NCBI GenBank assembly: GCA_020697025.1
Contig: JAJFBO010000070.1
Location: 1-6,340, forward strand
Direction: 5' to 3'
DNA: 6,340 nt
Origin: Burkholderiales bacterium
GTDB taxonomy: Bacteria; Pseudomonadota; Gammaproteobacteria; Burkholderiales; UBA11063
The translations under genes were made by a program, and so were the position numbers. The notes under the pieces are model-generated. The model did not search any database, was not told the DNA's origin, and saw only the letters and a program-made list of their open reading frames with translations. Each line of letters opens with the position of its first letter. Within the stretch, counting starts at the first letter, position 1. Of the stretch, positions 1-5,911 are shown piece by piece.

Positions 1-876
1 CATGATTCAATAAAAATCAAATATATTAAAGAGGCAGCTGAAATAGATAAATTCACCAAAAATATTAATCAAATCACGGAAATTGCAAGAAGCCAGCACA
101 TATATAGTATGGCTGAACTTAGAGCACTTCTTCAAACTTTGAAAGATAAAGGATTAATTTCACAATCATGTACTTTTGATTTATTTTATAAACGATCATT
201 AGAAATTGGGCTAACAGAGCATACCATTTTTATAGGTACCAAAGATGTGTCTAAGTTCTCTTTTGATAAAGAAATTAATATTTATCATTTTGCATACTCA
301 TTGAAAAAGAATAGTTTCTTTTCTATGAGCACTTCATTAAATCTACAAGGATATAGTAATTATAGAGATAATTTTATATTTATATCCAGCGAACTTACTA
401 AAAAAAATATAAATAGCACAAAACTTACTCAAGAAAGTATCGATGAAGCTTTTAGTAAACCATACAGAAGAACACACTTTATAGGAAAGTACATGGATAA
501 AAATATTGTATACTTAACTCCAAAGTATACAAAAAATTATGCAGTAACTCAAAAAACATGGCCCATGTCCTCAATAAATAGAGCCTTGGTTGAAATGATA
601 ATTAATGTTCAATATTTTAGAAACTCATTAGAAATAATTCAAACGTTTATGCCCTTAAAAATAAAAATAGATACCAAAGAAGTATTTAATATAATTAATG
701 AATTTGATTTAATTTATCCATATTTTCAATGCATTGGATATTATCTAGAAAAAATAGGCTTTACTAAATCTGAACTATTAAAATTTAAAAGTAAAGTATC
801 CGAATTAAAATTTTATACGGATAAAAATAAGGATAAGTATAAATTTGATAATTACTGGAATATGTTTTATATATAA
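1..876 (+). CDS. AbiEi-like type IV antitoxin/transcriptional regulator family protein, 5' end outside window
   Basis: The frame is open from base 1 to the TAA at 874-876 (291 codons). It has no ATG, GTG or TTG before the ATG at 109. The residues before that Met (..ITEIARSQHIYSMAELRALL) read as a continuous winged-helix start, so the true start probably lies left of the window and Met-109 is internal. I recognise AbiEi-like features from memory: an N-terminal helix-turn-helix-like region, then HFAYSLKKNSFFSMSTSLNLQGY (family pattern: ALSL+.GSY.SH.SAL.LHGL, codons about 95-120), LTQESIDEAFSKP, and a C-terminal IYPYFQCIGYYLEKIGF block ending in a short YWNMFYI tail. AbiEi proteins repress their own operon and counter an AbiEii nucleotidyltransferase toxin. 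No toxin gene follows here. The gene is much richer in A+T than its neighbours, suggesting transfer. The usual SH.SAL..HGL residues are degenerate (SMSTSLNLQGY), so it could be a diverged or solitary regulator. The family call is moderate and no function has been shown. Confidence 0.6.
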   Translation, partial: HDSIKIKYIKEAAEIDKFTKNINQITEIARSQHIYSMAELRALLQTLKDKGLISQSCTFDLFYKRSLEIGLTEHTIFIGTKDVSKFSFDKEINIYHFAYSLKKNSFFSMSTSLNLQGYSNYRDNFIFISSELTKKNINSTKLTQESIDEAFSKPYRRTHFIGKYMDKNIVYLTPKYTKNYAVTQKTWPMSSINRALVEMIINVQYFRNSLEIIQTFMPLKIKIDTKEVFNIINEFDLIYPYFQCIGYYLEKIGFTKSELLKFKSKVSELKFYTDKNKDKYKFDNYWNMFYI

Positions 877-903
877 TATAAACCGATAGTATCATATCTC
901 TAT

Positions 904-927
904 ACTCAGATTAAACTCAAACTGAGT
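904..927. terminator. Weak hairpin in the convergent gap, possible terminator
   Basis: ACTCAG (904-909) is complementary to CTGAGT (922-927), giving a 6-bp stem with a 12-base loop. A second copy of ACTCA at 915-919 can pair instead with TGAGT (923-927) around a 3-base loop. The hairpin lies between the convergent ends of the AbiEi-like gene (stop at 876) and dxr (stop at 978), where transcription from both sides should end. No clear T-run follows on either strand (ATTTATTT on plus only), so it is not a textbook intrinsic terminator. Confidence 0.25.
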
Positions 928-977
928 GTTAGGATTTATTTACTGGAATAACATTATTATAAAAACTATATCGTAAT

Positions 978-2141
978 CTATATTTTAATAATAGACAAAG
1001 TGAATTTACGCGCCTGTGCATCAATTTCAATAATTTCTTCTACAGAGCTATAATCACAATTGGCAAACTTGGCCATAGTTTTACTTACTACTGCATTAAT
1101 ATCATAAAATTTCATTTTGTTATCTAGAAAGCTACTTACGGCCACTTCATTAGCAGCATTTAATACTGCTGGAGCAGCTCCACCAGCACGTAGCGCATCA
1201 AAGGCTAATTGCAGGCATGGAAACCGTTCATAATCAGGCTTTTCAAAAGTAAGAGCAGATAAAGTTGTAAAGTCTAGTTTATTGCTACCAGAGACTATAC
1301 GTTTTGGATAAGCCAATGCATATGATATTGGTGTTTTCATATCAGCTGTCCCAAGCTGGGCAATAATTGAACCATCATTATACTCTACCATAGAATGAAT
1401 AATACTTTGCGGGTGAACAACTACCTCTATCTTATCTAATTCCACCCCAAATAGCCAATAGGCTTCTATAACTTCTAAACCTTTATTCATCAGTGTACTG
1501 CTGTCTACAGAGATTTTCTTACCCATACACCAGTTAGGGTGCTTTATAGCTTGTGCAGGCGTTACATCATATAACTGTTTTTTGGTGAAGTTAAGAAAGG
1601 GGCCGCCAGAGGCAGTCAATATAATCTTATTTATTTCCTCTACAGAATAATCAGGTGGTAATGCTTGAAATATTGCACTATGTTCGCTATCAACTGGAAT
1701 AAGACTTGCATTAGCATTTGACTTAAGCGCATGATTAATAATTTTACCGCCTGCAACTAATGATTCTTTATTGGCTAATAGGACTTTTTTGCCAGCTTTT
1801 ATTGCTGCTAATGTAGGCAATAATCCACAACTGCCAACTATTGCTGACATAACTATATCGACATTTTCAAGTGTTGCAACAGCAACTATGTCACAAGTTT
1901 TTGATAAAACCTTGGTAGGTAAATTATGTGATTTTAACAAATTAGCCAGAACTTCAGCCATGGCTAAATCTAATATAACAGCATACTCTGGCTTAAATTC
2001 GACACATTGCTCAAATAATTTTTGGGCATTGCTTGATGCGGTTAATGCAGTAACTATATATTTGTCAGGATGTAAGCGGATTACTTCCAAAGTATTGCAG
2101 CCAATGCTACCGGTACTACCTAATATAGTTATATTTTGCAT
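978..2141 (-). CDS. dxr: 1-deoxy-D-xylulose 5-phosphate reductoisomerase
   Basis: Dxr converts 1-deoxy-D-xylulose 5-phosphate to 2-C-methyl-D-erythritol 4-phosphate with NADPH and a divalent metal. This is the first committed step of the MEP isoprenoid pathway, in the cytosol. The product is 387 aa (E. coli enzyme 398). The N-terminal NADPH fold shows GSTGSIG at residues 8-14, and LANKESLVAGG lies near 122-132. The metal ligands appear as PVDSEH (Asp151, Glu153) and in SVDSSTLMNKGLE (Glu223). The substrate loop is HPNWCMGKKI (His201, Trp204), with ASGGPF near 177-182. The C-terminal helical domain is complete. The ATG at 2141 lies 5 bases after the cdsA stop, with GGAG (2155-2158) about 13 bases upstream, so translation probably depends on coupling to cdsA. 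It is the last gene of the cluster. The usual downstream rseP and bamA are absent. Confidence 0.97.
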   Translation of the reverse strand: MQNITILGSTGSIGCNTLEVIRLHPDKYIVTALTASSNAQKLFEQCVEFKPEYAVILDLAMAEVLANLLKSHNLPTKVLSKTCDIVAVATLENVDIVMSAIVGSCGLLPTLAAIKAGKKVLLANKESLVAGGKIINHALKSNANASLIPVDSEHSAIFQALPPDYSVEEINKIILTASGGPFLNFTKKQLYDVTPAQAIKHPNWCMGKKISVDSSTLMNKGLEVIEAYWLFGVELDKIEVVVHPQSIIHSMVEYNDGSIIAQLGTADMKTPISYALAYPKRIVSGSNKLDFTTLSALTFEKPDYERFPCLQLAFDALRAGGAAPAVLNAANEVAVSSFLDNKMKFYDINAVVSKTMAKFANCDYSSVEEIIEIDAQARKFTLSIIKI

Positions 2142-2146
2142 ATTAT

Positions 2147-2959
2147 TTATATAACTCCATGGATCATGGCAAACGCGACAGCTATAACTGCAGTTAAACT
2201 ATCAATCCGATCATATATTCCACCATGTCCAGGTAATATACTACCGCTATCTTTAACTTTTGCCACGCGTTTAAACCATGACTCCATTAAATCCCCCAAT
2301 ATGCTAACTGTAGTTAAAATAATGGCGAATTTGAATACTGTTAAATAATTAGGTAAGTATACTGCTACATTTAATGCTTTTAAAATAAGTAAATAAATTA
2401 TTACAAAAGCCATCCCTCCCAGCGCACCTTCAATTGTTTTACCAGGACTTATATTAGGTGCTATTTTATGCTTCCCGAATTTACGGCCGACAAAATAGGC
2501 ACCTGAATCAGCCATCCATGCAATTGCTAAAATACTGATTAATTGCACAGAACCAAATACCCCCTGAATCACTACAATAGAATAAAATGCCGGGATAAAG
2601 ATGAGGATAGAAAGCCCGCAAATTACAACCTTAGAGATATTTTTAGGCTGCCAAACTATAATAGTTGGAATAATTAAGCACCAGGTAAGAAGTGAAGTAA
2701 TCTGGATTATCCAACTTGCATCATAAGATGTGAAATGTAAAGCTACAAGTAATACTGTAATTATAAAAAGCAGGCCAATTTGACTGACAATATTAAACTT
2801 ATACATTCTTGTTAATTCATATACAGCAGCTATACATAATAACCATGTCATAGTAACAAAAATCATATCCGGCATTTTAAATACACCAGGAATTCCAAAT
2901 AATAAAAAAAGAGTTATAAAAAAAAGCACCAAAGCTGTTAGTGTTCTATGTATTAACAT
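2147..2959 (-). CDS. cdsA: Phosphatidate cytidylyltransferase (CDP-diacylglycerol synthase)
   Basis: CdsA is an inner-membrane enzyme that makes CDP-diacylglycerol from phosphatidate and CTP, the branch point for all bacterial phospholipids. The product is 270 aa (E. coli 285). It is strongly hydrophobic, with roughly seven or eight membrane segments beginning at residues 7-25. The family signature is intact near the C-terminus: SWFKRVAKVKD followed by SGSILPGHGGIYDRID, including the Lys-Asp and the HGG..DR.D core. The preceding WMADSGAYFVGRKFGKH and SPGKTIEG blocks are also present. The ATG at 2959 is preceded by a modest GGAA about 6 bases upstream. A 92-base gap separates it from uppS, the only sizeable gap in the cluster, and a possible secondary promoter lies there. 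It ends 5 bases before dxr. Confidence 0.96.
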   Translation of the reverse strand: MLIHRTLTALVLFFITLFLLFGIPGVFKMPDMIFVTMTWLLCIAAVYELTRMYKFNIVSQIGLLFIITVLLVALHFTSYDASWIIQITSLLTWCLIIPTIIVWQPKNISKVVICGLSILIFIPAFYSIVVIQGVFGSVQLISILAIAWMADSGAYFVGRKFGKHKIAPNISPGKTIEGALGGMAFVIIYLLILKALNVAVYLPNYLTVFKFAIILTTVSILGDLMESWFKRVAKVKDSGSILPGHGGIYDRIDSLTAVIAVAFAMIHGVI

Positions 2960-2994
2960 ATTTGTTCCAAATATTAAAAAGTTGGCTCAGATTT

Positions 2995-3000
2995 ATTATA
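2995..3000 (-). promoter_or_regulatory. Possible internal -10 element ahead of cdsA
   Basis: The minus strand reads TATAAT at 3000-2995 inside the 92-base gap between uppS and cdsA. A start point near 2988 would give a leader of about 30 bases. No good -35 is seen (best match TTAGGA, 3 of 6) and there is no extended TG. In DNA this A+T-rich the hexamer could be chance, so this is only a candidate for separate cdsA-dxr transcription. Confidence 0.25.
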
Positions 3001-3051
3001 ATATTTATTTGTTTTATCCTAATATATAATATACTCTGAAATGAAATGGCC

Positions 3052-3747
3052 CTACAGTTGCTCAGAAGTCATACCATAACGTCTCTCGCGCGTATTAAAC
3101 CACCGAATTGCCTCATCCAGGGCTTTTTTATTAAAATCTGGCCATAATTTAGATGTAAAATACATTTCAGTATATGAAATCTGCCATAGCATAAAATTAC
3201 TTATGCGCATTTCACCACTGGTACGGATAAATAAATCTGGAGCAGGATCTGGATAAGTAAGCAAATATTTTTCAAATATTTGCTCAGTAATTTGGGTATG
3301 ATTGCCCTTAGCTAGAATAAGATTAACCGCTTGGATAATGTCATAGCTGCCGCTATAATCCAGCGCTATATTCAGATTTAATTTTTTGTTATCTTTAGTC
3401 AGGTTTTCAATAAAATTGACTTTGTCACAAATAAGTTCTTCTAACCTGGACCTATCGCCAATAAATCTGATTTTGACATCATTTTCATGCAAGCGTAAAA
3501 ACTCTTTACCTAATTGTTCGAGGAGTAAATTCATTAAAAAAGAAACTTCTTCGCTAGGGCGTTTCCAATTTTCACGCCCAAATGCAAATAAAGTAAGATA
3601 TTTTACGCCTAAACCCGAACAATGCTCGACTATCTCTTTAACTCTTTTAACACCACGTGCATGACCTGCAAATCTTGGTAAAAGCCTCTTTTTAGCCCAT
3701 CTGCCGTTACCATCCATTATAATTGCTATATGCCTTGGGATATCCAC
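3052..3747 (-). CDS. uppS: Undecaprenyl diphosphate synthase (cis-prenyltransferase)
   Basis: UppS adds eight isopentenyl units in cis to farnesyl diphosphate, giving the C55 carrier precursor used for peptidoglycan and surface polysaccharide. The product is 231 aa, slightly shorter than E. coli (253) because it begins almost at the catalytic motif. The motif is IAIIMDGNGRWA (Asp12, Asn14, Arg16). It is followed by GHARG (His29), FAFGRENWKRP (residues 55-65), and the C-terminal IRTSGE..ISNF.LWQ block with the YTEMYF glutamate that binds diphosphate and metal. All expected catalytic residues are present. The start is GTG, chosen because the conserved DIPRHIAIIMDGNG begins there and because a TAAGGG element lies 9 bases upstream. 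frr ends only 12 bases before it, which indicates coupled translation. It shares isoprenoid supply with dxr in the same cluster. Confidence 0.96.
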   Translation of the reverse strand: MDIPRHIAIIMDGNGRWAKKRLLPRFAGHARGVKRVKEIVEHCSGLGVKYLTLFAFGRENWKRPSEEVSFLMNLLLEQLGKEFLRLHENDVKIRFIGDRSRLEELICDKVNFIENLTKDNKKLNLNIALDYSGSYDIIQAVNLILAKGNHTQITEQIFEKYLLTYPDPAPDLFIRTSGEMRISNFMLWQISYTEMYFTSKLWPDFNKKALDEAIRWFNTRERRYGMTSEQL

Positions 3748-3756
3748 AAGCCTAAA

Positions 3757-3762
3757 CCCTTA
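3757..3762 (-). promoter_or_regulatory. Ribosome binding site of uppS overlapping the frr stop codon
   Basis: The minus strand reads TAAGGG at 3762-3757. The TAA is the frr stop, and AAGGG is a Shine-Dalgarno match 9 bases before the uppS GTG at 3747. A second AGG (3753-3751) is only 3 bases from the GTG and is too close to be preferred. The overlap suggests that ribosomes finishing frr re-initiate on uppS, and it supports the GTG start. Confidence 0.6.
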
Positions 3763-4320
3763 GACAGTTAATAGTTCTTTTTCTTTATCTGCCGTCAATT
3801 TATCAATTGCCGTAATACTTTTATCGGTAAGCTTCTGGATCTCATCCTGTGAACGTTTTTCATCATCTTCAGTAATTAATTTATCTTTTAATTTTGCTTT
3901 TAATTCGGCGTTAGCATCACGCCTGATATTCCTGATTGCAACCTTGGCATCTTCACCATCACTTTTTACAATCTTTATCAACTCTTTGCGCCTTTCTTCT
4001 GTCAACGCTGGCATTGGCACACGAATAATATTACCTGAGCTAGCCGGATTAAGACCTAAATCTGATTCGCGTATTGTTTTTTCAATAACTGCAGCCATCT
4101 TAGCTTCCCACGGCTGTACAGTTATTGTATGTGCATCACTAACTGTAACAGACGCAACTTGACTAATATGAACCATTTGTCCATAATAGTCAATCTGGAT
4201 ATGATCAAGTATTCCGGCATGCGCTCTACCAGTCCTAACTTTTGTAAGACTATGGGCATAATTTTCTACTGACTTATGCATCTTAATTTCAGCCTGTTTT
4301 TTTATCTCATTACTACTCAT
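3760..4320 (-). CDS. frr: Ribosome recycling factor
   Basis: RRF acts with EF-G in the cytosol to split post-termination ribosomes into subunits. The product from ATG-4320 is 186 aa, against 185 in E. coli. Family motifs include the N-terminal helix with [11 protein letters not shown], the small second domain with [11 protein letters not shown] and [26 protein letters not shown], and the characteristic IRNIRRDAN. It ends in a charged helical tail. An in-frame GTG at 4326 would add two residues (MA). I prefer the ATG because the GAGGAA Shine-Dalgarno is 8 bases from it but only 2 from the GTG. It lies 23 bases after smpB and is closely coupled to uppS. The usual upstream neighbour pyrH is absent and smpB takes that place. 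Confidence 0.97.
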   Translation of the reverse strand: MSSNEIKKQAEIKMHKSVENYAHSLTKVRTGRAHAGILDHIQIDYYGQMVHISQVASVTVSDAHTITVQPWEAKMAAVIEKTIRESDLGLNPASSGNIIRVPMPALTEERRKELIKIVKSDGEDAKVAIRNIRRDANAELKAKLKDKLITEDDEKRSQDEIQKLTDKSITAIDKLTADKEKELLTV

Positions 4321-4328
4321 TGCCACAT

Positions 4329-4334
4329 TTCCTC
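4329..4334 (-). promoter_or_regulatory. Ribosome binding site of frr
   Basis: The minus strand reads GAGGAA at 4334-4329, the clearest Shine-Dalgarno in the window. It is 8 bases from ATG-4320 and only 2 from the in-frame GTG at 4326, so it decides the start in favour of the ATG. An intervening ATG at 4328 is out of frame and meets TGA after three codons. Confidence 0.65.
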
Positions 4335-4343
4335 ATTTTAAAT

Positions 4344-4796
4344 TTATAACCTGTTATACTGCTTCTTAATTTGTGCCTTTTCTTTAGCCCACTCACGTTC
4401 TTTCTCAGTAGCTCTTTTATCATGCAGTTGTTTGCCTTTGGCCAGAGCAATATCTACTTTTATACGGCCTTTGGAAAAATGTAAGTTTAGCGCAATAATG
4501 CTATAGCCTTTTTGATCCACTTTACCGATTAATTTATTAATCTCGTGTTTATTTAACAATAATTTTTTTATTCGATCGCTATCGGCTAATACATGGGTAC
4601 ATGTTGAAATTGATGCTGAAACATGACAGCCAAACAGCCAAACTTCGCCATTTTTAATCTTGACATAACTGTCTTTTAGCTGCACTTTGCCATCCCGGAT
4701 AGATTTTACTTCCCATCCTTCTAAAACGGCCCCGGCTTCAAATTTATCTTCGATAAAATAATCATGAAGTGCTTTACGATTGGTTACAATACTCAT
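4344..4796 (-). CDS. smpB: SsrA-binding protein (trans-translation factor)
   Basis: SmpB binds tmRNA and brings it to ribosomes stalled on broken mRNA, so that the nascent peptide is tagged and the ribosome released. The product is 150 aa from the Met at 4796. Family features are the DYFIEDKFEAG..LEGWEVKSIR start of the beta-barrel, VQLKDSYV, the tmRNA-binding LLLNKHEINKLIGK, LHFSKGRIKVDIALAKGK, and the basic tail beginning HDKRATEKEREW that enters the mRNA channel. An ATG at 4808 would add MTPK. I prefer MSIVTNRKA because it matches the family start and because the predicted transcript begins near 4819, leaving only about 10 bases before 4808. Neither start has a good Shine-Dalgarno. It is the first gene of the minus-strand cluster and diverges from glyQ. 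No tmRNA gene (ssrA) is seen in the window. Confidence 0.95.
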   Translation of the reverse strand: MSIVTNRKALHDYFIEDKFEAGAVLEGWEVKSIRDGKVQLKDSYVKIKNGEVWLFGCHVSASISTCTHVLADSDRIKKLLLNKHEINKLIGKVDQKGYSIIALNLHFSKGRIKVDIALAKGKQLHDKRATEKEREWAKEKAQIKKQYNRL

Positions 4797-4814
4797 TTTT
4801 GGTGTCATCTAGTT

Positions 4815-4827
4815 ATATTGCCAATAT
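4815..4827. repeat. 13-bp near-perfect palindrome at the smpB transcription start
   Basis: ATATTG (4815-4820) and CAATAT (4822-4827) are inverted copies around one central base. The element overlaps the end of the predicted smpB -10 and its start point. The position suits an operator, but the arms are short and A+T-rich, so chance is a real possibility. Confidence 0.3.
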
Positions 4828-4834
4828 TCTAACA
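4826..4834 (-). promoter_or_regulatory. Extended -10 promoter for the smpB-frr-uppS-cdsA-dxr cluster
   Basis: The minus strand reads TGTTAGAAT at 4834-4826, an extended -10 (TGn + TAGAAT, 5 of 6 to TATAAT). A TTGAAT at 4856-4851 could serve as a weak -35, but the spacing of 19 bases is long. The predicted start is near 4819, giving a leader of about 22 bases to the preferred smpB ATG at 4796. Confidence 0.45.
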
Positions 4835-4926
4835 TAACTTGCCTAATGTGATTCAATTTATACAAACTGTTTACTGGATAAAATAAACAAGAAAATTTAA
4901 TATTAGGTAATAGAGCTTAAAAATAA

Positions 4927-4935
4927 TGTTATAAT
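4927..4935 (+). promoter_or_regulatory. Extended -10 promoter for glyQ
   Basis: TGTTATAAT at 4927-4935 is a perfect extended -10 (TGn followed by TATAAT). I see no acceptable -35 at 16-18 bases upstream, which is typical of promoters that rely on the TG extension. The predicted start near 4942 gives a leader of about 33 bases to the glyQ ATG, too short for a T-box or riboswitch. Confidence 0.6.
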
Positions 4936-4974
4936 AACGGGCAATTATAACTCAAGATAGTACTGCCGTAATAA

Positions 4975-5886
4975 ATGATTGCAAATAAATTGACCTTTCA
5001 AGAAATAATCTTCACCCTTCAAGCTTACTGGGCAAAATCCGGATGTGTAATTTTACAACCGTATGATAAAGAGATGGGTGCTGGTACTTCACACCCTGCT
5101 ACATTTTTAAAGAGCATTGGCCCGGAACCATGGTATGCCGCATATGTCCAACCCTCACGCCGCCCTAAAGACGGCCGTTATGGCAATAGTCCAAACCGCT
5201 TACAACATTACTATCAATTTCAGGTTGTTCTAAAACCATCTCCTGATAATATTCAGGACTTATATTTACAGTCTTTGGCTGGATTAGGTATTGACCTAAA
5301 AGTTCATGATGTAAGATTTGTTGAGGATAATTGGGAAAATCCAACTCTTGGTGCATGGGGCCTGGGCTGGGAAGTCTGGCTCGATGGAATGGAAGTGACT
5401 CAGTTTACTTATTTTCAACAAGTTGGCGGAATTGACTGTAAGCCTGTCTTAGGCGAAATCACCTATGGTTTAGAACGTTTAGCAATGTATCTGCAAAATG
5501 TAGATAACGTATATGATTTAATTTGGACTAAAACCATAACTGGAGAAATTGTTACCTATGGTGATGTATTTCTACAAAATGAAATTGAACAATCTAAATA
5601 TAATTTTGAATATAGCAATACAAGTTTGCTCTTCGGACAATTTACAAATTATGAAAGCGAAGCAAAACGTTTAATTGAAGCGCAATTGGTTTTGCCTGGA
5701 TATGAAATGATTTTAAATACTGCCCATACTTTTAATCTATTAGATGCACATGGGGCTATTTCGGTTACTGAACGGGCTAATTACATTGGACGTATAAGGA
5801 CTTTAGCTAAATTAGTTGCAAATGAATATTATGAATCACGGCAGAGGCTTGGCTTTCCACTACTTAAATCTAGAAAATCAGAATAA
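4975..5886 (+). CDS. glyQ: Glycine--tRNA ligase alpha subunit
   Basis: This is the alpha subunit of the alpha2-beta2 glycyl-tRNA synthetase. It carries the class II catalytic core that activates glycine, while the beta subunit (GlyS) contributes tRNA recognition. The product is 303 aa, the same length as E. coli GlyQ. Highly conserved blocks include [11 protein letters not shown] (residues about 36-46), [65 protein letters not shown], and [15 protein letters not shown] (motif 3 region). The C-terminus ([31 protein letters not shown]) is complete. The ATG at 4975 has no strong Shine-Dalgarno, but no better start is seen. It lies downstream of an extended -10 and 25 bases ahead of nrdR. The usual partner glyS does not follow and must lie elsewhere if this enzyme form is functional. 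Confidence 0.97.
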   Translation: MIANKLTFQEIIFTLQAYWAKSGCVILQPYDKEMGAGTSHPATFLKSIGPEPWYAAYVQPSRRPKDGRYGNSPNRLQHYYQFQVVLKPSPDNIQDLYLQSLAGLGIDLKVHDVRFVEDNWENPTLGAWGLGWEVWLDGMEVTQFTYFQQVGGIDCKPVLGEITYGLERLAMYLQNVDNVYDLIWTKTITGEIVTYGDVFLQNEIEQSKYNFEYSNTSLLFGQFTNYESEAKRLIEAQLVLPGYEMILNTAHTFNLLDAHGAISVTERANYIGRIRTLAKLVANEYYESRQRLGFPLLKSRKSE

Positions 5887-5911
5887 ATTAAATTATTAGA
5901 ATGGTTTTATC

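Noticed and set aside
852..950. Exact 11-base repeat TTACTGGAATA at 852-862 and 940-950
   Set aside because: A few 11-base repeats are expected by chance in an A+T-rich window of this size. No inverted arms, insertion sequence or attachment-site structure accompanies it.
877..977. CRISPR array, tRNA or small RNA gene in the convergent gap
   Set aside because: There are no regular repeats with spacers, no cloverleaf, and only a weak hairpin.
1771..2154. Plus-strand open frame of 127 codons
   Set aside because: It lies antisense within dxr, whose protein is fully conserved. The translation resembles no family I know and it is a shadow frame.
2136..2348. Plus-strand open frame of 70 codons
   Set aside because: It is antisense to the conserved C-terminal signature of cdsA, with no ribosome site or recognisable protein.
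3386..3664. Plus-strand open frame of 92 codons
   Set aside because: It is antisense to uppS and its composition follows the opposite-strand codons.
3944..4162. Plus-strand open frame of 72 codons
   Set aside because: It is antisense to frr, with no independent evidence of coding.
4842..4907. Distant inverted pair CCTAAT (4842-4847) and ATTAGG (4902-4907) between smpB and glyQ
   Set aside because: The arms are only 6 bp and 54 bases apart, a match expected by chance in DNA this A+T-rich.
4936..4974. Possible T-box or glycine riboswitch ahead of glyQ
   Set aside because: The predicted leader is only about 33 bases, too short for either element, and no conserved T-box or riboswitch motif is seen.
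5165..5356. Minus-strand open frame of 63 codons
   Set aside because: It is antisense to the most conserved part of glyQ.
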